Origin: Planctomycetota bacterium
GTDB taxonomy: Bacteria; Planctomycetota; PLA2; JAEUHO01
Direction: 5' to 3'
Assembly (NCBI GenBank): GCA_020851795.1
Contig: JADZCA010000012.1
Location: forward strand, 1 to 51,513
Length of the DNA: 51,513 nucleotides
Made by a program: the position numbers and the translations under genes. This document shows, in pieces, positions 44,287 through 51,513 of this stretch. Numbering within the stretch: position 1 is the stretch's first letter; the number at the start of each line of letters is the position of its first letter. Below the pieces are notes generated by a model. It was not told the origin of the DNA. It searched no databases and worked only from the letters and a program-made list of their open reading frames with translations.

Positions 44287-44657
44287 CGCGGACCGCAGCG
44301 CGGTGCCAGGCACCGCACTGCGGTGCCTGGCACGGACTTGCCGGCACCGACTTGCCGATCACATCCCGTGGGCCGCGCGGCGTGGGGTGTCCGCACGGGG
44401 TCGCCCGCGATTCGTCGGAGCCCGCACAAGCCGCCGCGACGATGGCGGGTCCAGCCGCGCCGACCCGCGGAGGAGCGGCCCGAGCCCGAGGAGCTTGGCG
44501 ACGCAGGGCGAGGGGACCGAGGGGCGCCGCGCCCCGAGGGACGGCGCAGTCTCGGGCCCGACGAGCGCGGGCGTCCGCTCGCCCCCTCACCCCGCGTCCC
44601 CCGCGGCCCGGCCGACGCGGCCGCGCGCGGCCTCGCACCGCGTCGCGCCCCCCCCGT
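44287..44657. other. 371 bp gap with repeats after purF
   Basis: No gene is visible. It contains the paired GGTGCC palindromes (44300-44334), two copies of GACTTGCCG (44335-44343 and 44349-44357) and a GC-rich block (44515-44573) that shares phrases with the gap at 50290-50465, including an identical 19-base segment (44519-44537). Confidence 0.6.
44300..44334. repeat. Second GGTGCC-N-GGCACC palindrome locus
   Basis: A perfect palindrome with arms GCGGTGCC/GGCACCGC is centred at 44308, and a second, shorter one (GTGCC/GGCAC) at 44328. The segment between them (CACCGCA and TGCGGTG, 44311-44325) is also a palindrome, so the dyads overlap. The core is the same as in the 25842-25975 array. It begins 14 bp after the purF stop. 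Confidence 0.75.
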
Positions 44658-44891
44658 CTAAGTCTTCGGAGGCGGGGGGATGGTCATGTGGCCGGGGGCC
44701 GAGCACTCGAGCAGGCAGCGCGCGTTGCTGCAGCGGTACAGCGGTCGGCCCGGGCGCTTGAGCACCTTGTCCTGCGCCGTCTGGAGACGGTGCATCTCGA
44801 CCACGCCGCCGCAGCGCGGACACGTGGCCTTGCCCGTCGTCTCCATCGACTGGACGACCTTCATCCGCTCGTCGTAGCTGTAGGTCGGCAT
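44658..44891 (-). CDS. Small zinc-ribbon protein (77 aa)
   Basis: The start MPTYSYDERM and the following TCPRCGG resemble the FmdB-type regulatory zinc ribbon, although the C-terminal half differs. Cysteines are at 24, 27, 54, 59 and 63 (CPRC, YRCSNARC, EC), enough for one zinc site. The rest is basic and ends in a Pro-rich tail. GAGG lies just before the ATG, and TAGCAT at 44927-44932 is a candidate -10 box. Function unknown. Confidence 0.7.
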   Translation of the reverse strand: MPTYSYDERMKVVQSMETTGKATCPRCGGVVEMHRLQTAQDKVLKRPGRPLYRCSNARCLLECSAPGHMTIPPPPKT

Positions 44892-44926
44892 GACGTCCTC
44901 GCCCGGCCGCGGGGCCGGCCCGACGA

Positions 44927-44932
44927 ATGCTA
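44927..44932 (-). promoter_or_regulatory. Candidate -10 box of the zinc-ribbon gene
   Basis: TAGCAT on the minus strand lies 35 bp before the ATG, between the stop of the upstream gene (44938) and the zinc-ribbon start. No clear -35 box is visible. Confidence 0.35.
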
Positions 44933-44937
44933 CCCGG

Positions 44938-47400
44938 TCACCGCGACGCGCCCGCGTCCGGCTCGGGCTCGAGGACCACGCGCCACTCCATCTCGCCCAC
45001 CGGCAGGCCCAGGGGGTTCTCGGTGCTGCCCGCCTTGCCCGGCGCGACGGTGAAGCGCGCCCGCGACGGGCGGTACCCCGGCCGCATCACGAGGACGTCG
45101 TAGGGCCCGGGCTCGGCCGGGCCGACGCGGTGCGAGCCGGGCCGCTCGAGGCTCTCCGTCCACAGCGCCTCGGTCGCACGCGCGAGGTCGTCGCTCGACC
45201 CGACCACGCTTCCCCACGCCGCCCGGTGGAGCAGCTCGAGCCAGCGCGCCCCCGACCGCGCATCGCGGAGCTCGACGACCGCCCCCACGACCGCCGCCCC
45301 GCGCGGGTCCTCGACGCGCACGCGAAACGACGCGCCGCGCACGAGCGAGAGGCTCGTCGCGCCCCCGGGCTCGGCCCGGCGCATCGTGGGAGCGAGGCCC
45401 GGTGCGCACGCCGCGAGCAGCGCGGGCCGCGCGGGGTCGAGGCCCTCGAGCACGAACGCGCCCGCGGCGTCGGTCGTGGTCCGCCGCAGCGCGAGGTCGC
45501 GCTCGCGCACGAGGCCGCGTCCGCCGCCGTCGCCCCGCCCGTCGTCGGCGAGCGCGACCGTGGCGCCGGCCACCGGCGCCCCGTCGGGCCCGACCACCGT
45601 CCCCTCGACGCGGACCCCCGCGACGAGCGAGACGTCGCCCGCGTCCACGGTCTCGCCCGCGCGCAGCGCGAGGGGCACCTCGCGCCGCAGGCCCGGCGCG
45701 AGCAGCGTCAGCGTCCCCGGCGTGCCCGGCACGAGGCCTTCGAGGGTGCCGCGCCCGTCGTCGAGCGCGAGCACCTCGTCGGCCCGCACCGAGCCCGCCC
45801 CGTCGAGCACCACAGCGCGCACCCACGCGAGCGGCGTCCCGTCGAGCCCGCGCAGCGCCCGCAGGCGCACGCCGGCCGCCTTGGGCAGCACGAGCCCCAC
45901 CGGCCGCTCGCCGGGCACCTCGGACGAGATCGCCCACGGCGCGAACGGGCGGGGGTCCGCGGCGGACGGCCGCGCGCCGTCCACCCAGCCGAACACCACG
46001 TCCACCCGCTCGCCGGCCGCGAGCCCGTCGAGCGCGTAGCGCCCCTGCGCGTCGCTGACGGTCCGCCGCCGCCCCACCGCGACGGTGACCCCGTCGAGCG
46101 GCGCCCCCGCGGCGTCGCGCACGAAGCCGTGCAACGTCGCGGGGCGGTCCGGGCCCGGTGGCACCGTCGTCGGCGAGCCCGCCGGCGCCGGCGCCGGCGC
46201 CGGTGCCGCGGCCGGCCGCGGCACGAGCGCCACCGTGCGGTCACCGAGCGTCACCGCGGGGACGAGGTGGTCCTCGGGCGTCACGTCGCCCTCCACCTGC
46301 ACGCGCACCGGCCCGTCGAAGCCCGCCGCGACGAGCCGCAGGGCCGCGGCCTGGGCCGTCTCGACGGCGGGCGCCCACGCGACCGCGTCGTCGCCGAACG
46401 CCTCGCGCACGAGCGCGAGCGCCGAGGGCTCGGCCGAGAGCCGCACGACGGCGTCGGCCGCCAGCGCCCGTCGGTCGAGCGTCACGGGCACGGACGCCGC
46501 GGCGGCCGGGAGCACGAGGTCGGCGGCGACCGCGTACGGCCCGGTCGCCGCGGGCATCGGGGGCTCGACGGCGACGCAGCGGCCGTCGTCGGCGCGCGCG
46601 ACGAGCGCGAGCCGGTCGGTGGCGCGAGCCCGCACGCGGAAGGTCCCGTCCTGCGCCGTGCGCACCGCGCGCCCCGCGGGGCCCGCCGGCGTGCGCGGCT
46701 CGACCGCGCAGCCGACGACCGGCGCCCCCGCGCGGTCGAGGACGCGTCCCGTCACCTCGAGCGGGCGCCCGAGCACCGCGCGCGCCTCGCGGTCGGGACC
46801 GATGCGCAGCCGCAGCGTGGGCCCGGCCCGCTCGGAGCCGCCCACCGACAGCACGAGGAGGCCCTCGGGCGCGTCATCCACGACCACGACGCCGCGCTCG
46901 TCGGTGCGCCGCGCGAGCGGCCGGCCGTCGGGGCCCGGCCACAGCACGGCGACGTCGGGCGCGGGGGTCCCGTCGGGCTCGACGACGGTGACGGTCGCCA
47001 CGGGCCCCGCGGCGGGGAGCGTGATCTCGTCCTGCGCGCCCGGCCACGGGGCCCAGCCCGCGCCCGCGGCGCCGACCCACGCGACGGGAGCGACGCGCCG
47101 CGCGACGACGCGACCGTCCGGCCGCGTCGCGCCCGCACGGGCCCCGAGGAAGCGCACCGCCGCGGCGTCGAGGACCGCGCCCGACGCCGTCGTCACGCGA
47201 CGCGCCACGTCCGCGGCGACGGCCGGGGGCGGCGCGGAGGGCGGAGGCGGCGGTCGCGGGTCGCGCGGGAGCGACGTCGTCGGGTCGGGCGTGCGGGGCG
47301 CGCGGCGACGCGGCGCGAACAGCGTGGGGCCGACGAGGGCGCCGAAGCAGCCGACGAGGGCGAAGAAGACGATCAGGACGACGCGCTGGCTCCGGCTCAT
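44938..47400 (-). CDS. Membrane-anchored protein with carboxypeptidase-regulatory-like domains (820 aa)
   Basis: An N-terminal membrane segment (about 7-29) is followed by a Pro/Arg-rich linker (about 30-65) and a long exported region. At least five stretches follow the beta-sandwich pattern of carboxypeptidase-regulatory-like domains, for example VTGRVLDRAGAPVVGCAVEP, LHGFVRDAAGAPLDGVTVAV and VEGTVVGPDGAPVAGATVAL, each followed by a DAxGxF/Y-type turn. An Ala/Pro linker lies near residue 400. No catalytic motif is visible; a structural or binding role at the cell surface is inference. The ATG overlaps the stop of the CvpA-like gene (ATGA), so the two are probably co-translated. Confidence 0.8.
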   Translation of the reverse strand: MSRSQRVVLIVFFALVGCFGALVGPTLFAPRRRAPRTPDPTTSLPRDPRPPPPPSAPPPAVAADVARRVTTASGAVLDAAAVRFLGARAGATRPDGRVVARRVAPVAWVGAAGAGWAPWPGAQDEITLPAAGPVATVTVVEPDGTPAPDVAVLWPGPDGRPLARRTDERGVVVVDDAPEGLLVLSVGGSERAGPTLRLRIGPDREARAVLGRPLEVTGRVLDRAGAPVVGCAVEPRTPAGPAGRAVRTAQDGTFRVRARATDRLALVARADDGRCVAVEPPMPAATGPYAVAADLVLPAAAASVPVTLDRRALAADAVVRLSAEPSALALVREAFGDDAVAWAPAVETAQAAALRLVAAGFDGPVRVQVEGDVTPEDHLVPAVTLGDRTVALVPRPAAAPAPAPAPAGSPTTVPPGPDRPATLHGFVRDAAGAPLDGVTVAVGRRRTVSDAQGRYALDGLAAGERVDVVFGWVDGARPSAADPRPFAPWAISSEVPGERPVGLVLPKAAGVRLRALRGLDGTPLAWVRAVVLDGAGSVRADEVLALDDGRGTLEGLVPGTPGTLTLLAPGLRREVPLALRAGETVDAGDVSLVAGVRVEGTVVGPDGAPVAGATVALADDGRGDGGGRGLVRERDLALRRTTTDAAGAFVLEGLDPARPALLAACAPGLAPTMRRAEPGGATSLSLVRGASFRVRVEDPRGAAVVGAVVELRDARSGARWLELLHRAAWGSVVGSSDDLARATEALWTESLERPGSHRVGPAEPGPYDVLVMRPGYRPSRARFTVAPGKAGSTENPLGLPVGEMEWRVVLEPEPDAGASR

Positions 47401-47972
47401 CGCGCGCTCCGCAGGACGGCGGCGTTGACGTCGCGGACGCGCTCGGCGACGGGGGCGGGGAGGCGGAGCGCGCCGCCGACGCGCAGCTCGGCCGCGGTCA
47501 CGGCGCGCGCCGTGCGGCTCGCGCGCAGGGCCTCGACCGACGGGGGGAACGGCCCGCCGACGTGCGCGCCGAGGACCGCGTAGGAGCCGAGCGCGAGGAG
47601 CACCGCCCCTTGGACGACGCCGACGAGCGCGCCCGCCACGCGACCCATCGCGCCCCCGGCCGACGCGCGGTCGAAGGCCGGTGCGAGCAGGTGGATCCCG
47701 AGCCCGCCGAGGACGGCGGTCGCCCCCCAGACGGCGAGCCACGCGACGGCGGCGGTGCCGGCGGACGAGAGCGTCGCGACCTTCTCGACCGAGCCGACGA
47801 GCCGCGGCGAGAGCGCCGACGCCGCCGCGAACGACGCGGCGACGACGGCGAGCCCGGCGAGCTGGCGCGGCAGCCCGCGGCGGGCCCCCCACGCGGCGAG
47901 CAGGACGAGGGCGGCGACGTGCACGCCGTCCACCAGGTCCGACGAGACCGCGAGGAGCCACCCGGGGGCCAT
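47397..47972 (-). CDS. CvpA family membrane protein (191 aa)
   Basis: CvpA-like proteins are small multi-helix membrane proteins; the E. coli member is needed for colicin V production and affects envelope homeostasis. The sequence has four hydrophobic helices in the first ~140 residues, with the family-like VLLAAWGARRGLPRQLAGL and GRVAGALVGVVQGAVLLAL. I chose the ATG at 47972 because TACGAT (47980-47985) sits 7 nt upstream, which would lie inside the gene if the ATG at 47996 were used. The stop overlaps the start of the next gene by 4 nt. Family assignment is by pattern and moderately sure. Confidence 0.75.
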   Translation of the reverse strand: MAPGWLLAVSSDLVDGVHVAALVLLAAWGARRGLPRQLAGLAVVAASFAAASALSPRLVGSVEKVATLSSAGTAAVAWLAVWGATAVLGGLGIHLLAPAFDRASAGGAMGRVAGALVGVVQGAVLLALGSYAVLGAHVGGPFPPSVEALRASRTARAVTAAELRVGGALRLPAPVAERVRDVNAAVLRSAR

Positions 47973-47979
47973 CCGCGCG

Positions 47980-47985
47980 ATCGTA
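47980..47985 (-). promoter_or_regulatory. Candidate -10 box of the CvpA-like operon (leaderless)
   Basis: TACGAT on the minus strand ends 7 nt before the ATG at 47972, so the mRNA probably starts at the start codon. No good -35 box is visible. Confidence 0.4.
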
Positions 47986-48023
47986 GCCCGCCGCATTCAG
48001 GAAGGACGAGGCGGTCCGAGCCT

Positions 48024-48043
48024 CGGGCCCCGGTCGGGGCCCG
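48024..48043 (-). terminator. Hairpin after the sigma factor gene
   Basis: CGGGCCCC (48024-48031) and GGGGCCCG (48036-48043) form a perfect 8 bp stem around a 4 nt loop, 18 bp past the stop codon of the minus-strand sigma factor gene. There is no T run, but the position fits a terminator. Confidence 0.45.
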
Positions 48044-48061
48044 CTCGCGGCCGCCCCGCGC

Positions 48062-49909
48062 CTACTTGGCCGGCGCGCGGACCGGGATGAACGCGCCCGA
48101 CACCTGCCGGAGCGCGTCCACGGCGGCGTCGTCGCCGCGCAGCGAGTCCCCGAGGCGCTCGAGCGCGTCGAGCTCGGCCTTCGCGACCGTGAGCACGGTC
48201 GCCGACGGGAGCATGCCGAGCTGCGACAGCGGGTCGCCGGCCTCGTCCACCACCTCGCGCGGCAGCGCGGCCACCCACGCGGCCACGGCGGCCGCGAGCG
48301 CCGGCTCGCGCGCCTCGGTCCAGCCGAGGCGGTCGCGCAGCCCCTGCGTCGCGCGCTTCTCGAGCTCCTCGCGCGTCGCGAACTTGACCACCTCGGCGCG
48401 CGCGGCCCACACGAGCCCCTCGCTGAACAGGTCGATCTGCAGCCGCCCCTTGGCCGCGGGCGGCACCAGCACGTCGCGCTGCTCCGCGGAGAGCACGGCG
48501 AAGGCCGCCTCGTAGTAGCGACGGCGGGCCTCGGCGTCCTCGACCAGCTTGCGCAGCTCGAAGGTCGTGGGCGGATACGCGGCGCGACGGTTGGTCTCCT
48601 CGGTGGTCGCCGCCGCCGCCAGGCGCGCCAGCTCCTCGGCCTGCGCGGGGCTCGCCGGCTTGCCGGAGGCCTCGAGCGTCGCCGCGATCACGTTGGCGAC
48701 GACCGCCGGGTGCGTGAACGCCTGGTTGGCCTCGCGCAGCTGCAGCCCGAGGCGCTTGGCGAGCGTGACCGCGACCTGCACGAGCGGCGCGTTCGCGGTG
48801 TTGATCTTGAGCGCGAGCTCCATCGGCACTTCGCCCGTCTTCGCCCACTGCTCGCCGAAGGGGAGCAGCATCGGGACCATCGTCTGGACGTTGGCGCCGA
48901 CCGAGGTCCAGTCGAGCCCGGCGAGCAGCGTGTCGGCACCCGCCACCGCGACGCGCACGCGCGTGGCCTCCGCCGCGGGGTCGGGCGTCGTGGCGGGCGC
49001 GGGCTTGTCGCCGCCGCCGGCCGTCGCGGGCGGGCGAGGGGACGGCGTCGGGCGGTCGGGGACGGCGAGGGTGCGGCGGGCCTTGGCCACGGCCTCGTCG
49101 CGCTCGCGCTCGACCTGCCGCAGCTGCGTCTCGAGCTCGGCGATGCGCTGGTCGGCCTTCGTCGCGCGCTCGTCGGCGGTGACGGGGGGCGCGACGAAGT
49201 GACGGCCGACGAACGCGCCGGCGGCGAGCGCGACGACGGCGACGAGCGCGAGGGGGGCGAGCTTCACGGCTCCTCCGACGCCGACCGCGAGCGCGAGGCT
49301 CCCTTCGCGGGCGCGATCGGCGATCGCCCACGGGAGCGCGACAAGGTAGCTGGCGGCCCGGGCGAGCAGCCGGGCCTTCACGAGCGCGCGGGCGCGGTGC
49401 AGGCGCGTGCGCACGCCGCCCTCGGTGAGCCCGAGCAGGCGCGCGACCTCGAGGGTCGAGAGGCCGTGGAGGTCGTGCAGCACGACGGGGTCGCGGTAGC
49501 GCGCGGGCAGACGGTGCACCGCCGCGCGCAGCCGGCGGCGGTCGGCGTCGTCGGCCTCGGGCGCGACGGCGTCGTCGGGCACCATCGCGAGGCGGTCGGC
49601 GAGGACGTCGAGCCGGCGCGCGGCGGCGCGGCGGCGGTACGCCGTGCGCACGACCGCGGTGAGCAGCCACGGGAGCACCGGCGCGTCGAGGAGCGAGCCG
49701 CGCCGGCGCACGAGGGAGAGGTAGGCGGTCTGCACCGCGTCCTCGGCGTCGTCGGGGCCCGCGATGCGGCGGGCGGCGGCGAGCAGCCGCGGCCGCGTGG
49801 CGCGCACGATCTCCTCGATGGCGCCCTCGTCGCCGGTGAGGAGGTAGCGCCCGAGCGTGAGCCCGAGCGGGTCCGCCGCGGTCCGGGTGCGGTCGAGGTC
49901 GGTCGCCAC
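48062..49909 (-). CDS. ECF sigma factor fused to membrane anchor and exported domain (615 aa)
   Basis: The first ~180 residues are an ECF sigma factor: region 2 (about 32-97, with DAEDAVQTAYLSLVRRR) and region 4 (about 127-179, with LPARYRDPVVLHDLHGLSTLEVARLLGLTEGGVRTRLHRAR). A single transmembrane segment follows (about 214-236), then a charged coiled coil (about 245-282), a Pro-rich linker (about 283-320) and a ~290-residue domain I do not recognise. The sigma domain would be cytoplasmic and the rest exported. I chose GTG at 49909: CACTAT lies 6 nt upstream, and the alternative ATG at 49948 would add 13 residues using AAA and TAT codons that are rare here. A TGAAAC motif 17 bp above CACTAT could be an ECF-type -35 box. 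Confidence 0.82.
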   Translation of the reverse strand: MATDLDRTRTAADPLGLTLGRYLLTGDEGAIEEIVRATRPRLLAAARRIAGPDDAEDAVQTAYLSLVRRRGSLLDAPVLPWLLTAVVRTAYRRRAAARRLDVLADRLAMVPDDAVAPEADDADRRRLRAAVHRLPARYRDPVVLHDLHGLSTLEVARLLGLTEGGVRTRLHRARALVKARLLARAASYLVALPWAIADRAREGSLALAVGVGGAVKLAPLALVAVVALAAGAFVGRHFVAPPVTADERATKADQRIAELETQLRQVERERDEAVAKARRTLAVPDRPTPSPRPPATAGGGDKPAPATTPDPAAEATRVRVAVAGADTLLAGLDWTSVGANVQTMVPMLLPFGEQWAKTGEVPMELALKINTANAPLVQVAVTLAKRLGLQLREANQAFTHPAVVANVIAATLEASGKPASPAQAEELARLAAAATTEETNRRAAYPPTTFELRKLVEDAEARRRYYEAAFAVLSAEQRDVLVPPAAKGRLQIDLFSEGLVWAARAEVVKFATREELEKRATQGLRDRLGWTEAREPALAAAVAAWVAALPREVVDEAGDPLSQLGMLPSATVLTVAKAELDALERLGDSLRGDDAAVDALRQVSGAFIPVRAPAK

Positions 49910-49915
49910 GCAGGG

Positions 49916-49921
49916 ATAGTG
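49916..49921 (-). promoter_or_regulatory. Candidate -10 box of the sigma factor gene
   Basis: CACTAT on the minus strand ends 6 nt before the GTG at 49909. TGAAAC is 17 bp further upstream and contains the AAC often seen in ECF-dependent -35 boxes. If real, the gene is leaderless and perhaps self-activated. Confidence 0.3.
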
Positions 49922-49948
49922 CCCCGCGGCGCCCTCGCGTTTCACCAT

Positions 49949-50499
49949 TCCGTCCCCGGGGGCCTCCCCGGCCCTCCCGGGACGCCGGGGGCCGCTCCCC
50001 GTCCAGCGAGCGCGGGCGCGGGCGCCGGTGAAACGCCGTGCGCGCAGACTCACTCCGACCCTGCCGCGCACTCCCCTCCCGCCACTCCTGCACGCGCGCC
50101 ATCTCGCTCCGATCATGATTCCGTCGACGCCGCGAGGCGCGCCCGCGCGTGCAACGCCCGCGATTCGCTCAGGCCCGCGGGAGCGGCCGCGGCGACCGCG
50201 TACTCGCACCGCCGTACGCCGAGCCGCGGCCCGACGACGAGGAGTCCGCGACCTTACGGAGGCGGTGCCCGGCCCGACGGGCCGGGCACGAGCGCGCGAG
50301 CCGGCGCAGCGCGCGAGAGCCGGAGAGGAGGGTCGGAGGGGCGCCGCGCCCCGACGACCGCATTCCCCGAGGGGTGACGGGACCCGATCCGGGTCCCGAC
50401 ACGCACCGCGCGAGCCAGCGCAGCGCGGGGCGACCGAGGGGCCCGGGCCTCAGCGAGCGCGGGCGCCCGCCGCTCGACGCGGCCCGCGCCCTTCCCCGT
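49949..50499. other. 551 bp gap with GC-rich repeats
   Basis: No gene is visible. It has a strong hairpin (50265-50289) and a repeated phrase GCGCGAGCC-R-GCGCAGCGCG (50294-50312 and 50408-50426). A 19-base segment (50336-50354) is shared with 44519-44537, and CGAGCGCGGGCG (50454-50465) is shared with 44562-44573. The remainder is featureless GC-rich DNA. Confidence 0.6.
50265..50289 (-). terminator. Strong hairpin in the gap after the 263 aa protein gene
   Basis: GTGCCCGGCCC (50265-50275) and GGGCCGGGCAC (50279-50289) form a perfect 11 bp stem with a 3 nt loop. It lies 211 bp past the stop of the minus-strand gene at 50500, rather far for a terminator, and has no T run. It may be part of the local repeat family. 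Confidence 0.35.
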
Positions 50500-51291
50500 C
50501 TACACGCTGACGAGGACGATGCCGGCGGAGAAGACGACAAGCGCCGACGACAGCAGCACGAACGCGAGCAGGTTGAACGCACGCCCGAGCCCGCAACGGA
50601 GCGAGCCCGCGGCGCACCCGACCCACGCGAGCAGCTGCACCGGGACGATCACGCCCGCGCGGTCGGCGCGCAGCATCGTGTCGGCCCACGCGACGTCGAT
50701 CGAGACCAGCCCGACGAAGAGCACCGCGAGCAGCGTCGCGCGCCCGAGCGTCATCGCCTGCACGTCCACCATGCGCCCGGCGAGCGCGACCAGCCCGAGC
50801 ACGACGAGCACCGCGAGCCCCGAGAGGAACGCCCGCGACGCCGTGTCGCCGGGCAGCGCCATCTCGGCGCGGCGCGCCGTGCGGGAGAAGAAGTCCTCCG
50901 CGCGCGCGGGCGGCTCGCCCGCCTCGGGCGCCGGGGCCGCCGTCGCGGGCGGCGTCGCCGGGCGCACCAGCGTCGGCGGGCCGTCGGGGTTCGGCGCCGG
51001 GTCGGGCTCGACCGACGCGGGCGTCGCCGCGCGGCGCGGGTCCACCGTCGTGAAGCGCTGCACGATGCGGCTGCGCTCGACCGTGACGCGGCTCTCCTTG
51101 CCGACGCCCGCGAGCTGGAAGAGGACCTCGCGGTCGTCCTCCCGCACCACGGTCCCGCGCAGCACGGCGCCGTTCTCGAGGATCAGCGCCTCCTCGGCCC
51201 GTGCCGGGCCGGCGAGCAGCGACGCCACCGCGGCGACGAGCACGAGCCCGGCGAGCGCGAGACGGAGCGGGGGCGGGAGGCGGCGGGGCAC
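50500..51291 (-). CDS. Exported/membrane protein of unknown function (263 aa)
   Basis: I do not recognise the family. A signal peptide (residues 1-32, ending ARA before EE) is followed by a small beta-rich region (about 33-82, EEALILENGAVLRGTVVREDDREVLF), which resembles SH3/Sm-like modules of exported planctomycete proteins. A Pro/Ala-rich linker (about 85-130) leads to four hydrophobic helices (about 152-172, 180-203, 212-232 and 238-263). The start is the GTG at 51291, chosen to include the signal peptide. It is monocistronic as far as visible, on the minus strand at the right end of the window. Confidence 0.75.
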   Translation of the reverse strand: MPRRLPPPLRLALAGLVLVAAVASLLAGPARAEEALILENGAVLRGTVVREDDREVLFQLAGVGKESRVTVERSRIVQRFTTVDPRRAATPASVEPDPAPNPDGPPTLVRPATPPATAAPAPEAGEPPARAEDFFSRTARRAEMALPGDTASRAFLSGLAVLVVLGLVALAGRMVDVQAMTLGRATLLAVLFVGLVSIDVAWADTMLRADRAGVIVPVQLLAWVGCAAGSLRCGLGRAFNLLAFVLLSSALVVFSAGIVLVSV

Positions 51292-51513
51292 CGCACCCCC
51301 ATCGGCCGGGCCCGGGGTCGACCTTGAACGCGAAGCGCCCCCGGGGGGCCTAGCCCGCCGAACTCACGAAAGACGAGGCCCGTCGGGCGCCGATCGCACG
51401 TCAGGCCCCCGTCGGGGCGCGCGGATTGCGCCCGGGCGCGCGTCGGACGCGACGACGGCGTGTTCTGGCACCACGTCGAGGAGCGGACGACGCGTGGCGA
51501 CACGCATCCAATC
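51292..51513. other. Right edge, no gene seen
   Basis: The last 222 bp have no credible coding region. GC-rich dyads such as CGGGCCCGGG are present but none stands out. It should hold the promoter of the gene at 50500-51291; I cannot identify one. Confidence 0.5.

Overview
The window is a very GC-rich bacterial chromosome segment with 30 protein-coding genes that I can support. There is no rRNA, tRNA, CRISPR array, insertion sequence or phage gene. The gene mix points to a high-GC member of Planctomycetota or a close uncultured relative: a membrane-anchored ECF sigma factor, an exported TPR-CHAT protein, a tricorn protease, a DUF58/BatA-type operon, an archaeal-type valyl-tRNA synthetase, and many exported proteins without a recognised family. 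That placement is inference from gene content, not phylogeny.

Layout. At 0.2-5 kb are a glycine-rich lipoprotein and a TPR protein on the minus strand. At 5.2-7.3 kb is fusA (EF-G) with a clear promoter, followed by a 690 bp non-coding gap. At 8.0-13.7 kb the tricorn-type protease and rho lie on the minus strand. From 14.2 to 18.9 kb the proteostasis genes tig-clpP-clpX run on the plus strand, followed closely by rlmN. At 19.0-22.4 kb is an exported TPR-CHAT protein, divergent from gatCAB (22.6-25.8 kb). A three-unit palindrome array with an exact 54 bp period follows gatB. At 26-27.5 kb is an exported HEAT-repeat protein.

From 27.7 to 39.1 kb everything is on the minus strand. In transcription order this is a three-gene operon (459 aa membrane protein, DUF58, BatA-like) joined by 4 nt overlaps, then guaB-guaA (also overlapping), a DUF1294 protein, an S9 peptidase and a PaaZ/BoxD-type aldehyde dehydrogenase. 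A promoter and nested stem-loop leader at 39.2-39.4 kb precede a small unknown membrane protein. Next are an archaeal-type valS and purF (plus strand), a second palindrome locus, and a minus-strand block to the right end: a zinc-ribbon protein, a CvpA-like protein overlapping a protein built of carboxypeptidase-regulatory-like domains, an ECF sigma factor fused to a membrane anchor and exported domain, and a small membrane protein.

Functional themes are protein synthesis and quality control (EF-G, GatCAB, ValS, trigger factor, ClpXP, RlmN, tricorn, S9 peptidase), purine synthesis (guaB, guaA, purF), and envelope biology. Several genes (valS, cvpA, the 459 aa protein, possibly gatC and the sigma factor) have a -10-like hexamer only 6-8 nt before the start codon, which suggests leaderless mRNAs. 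The points most worth a second look are the nested leader RNA at 39284-39368, the membrane-tethered sigma factor, the exported TPR-CHAT protein and the palindrome arrays.
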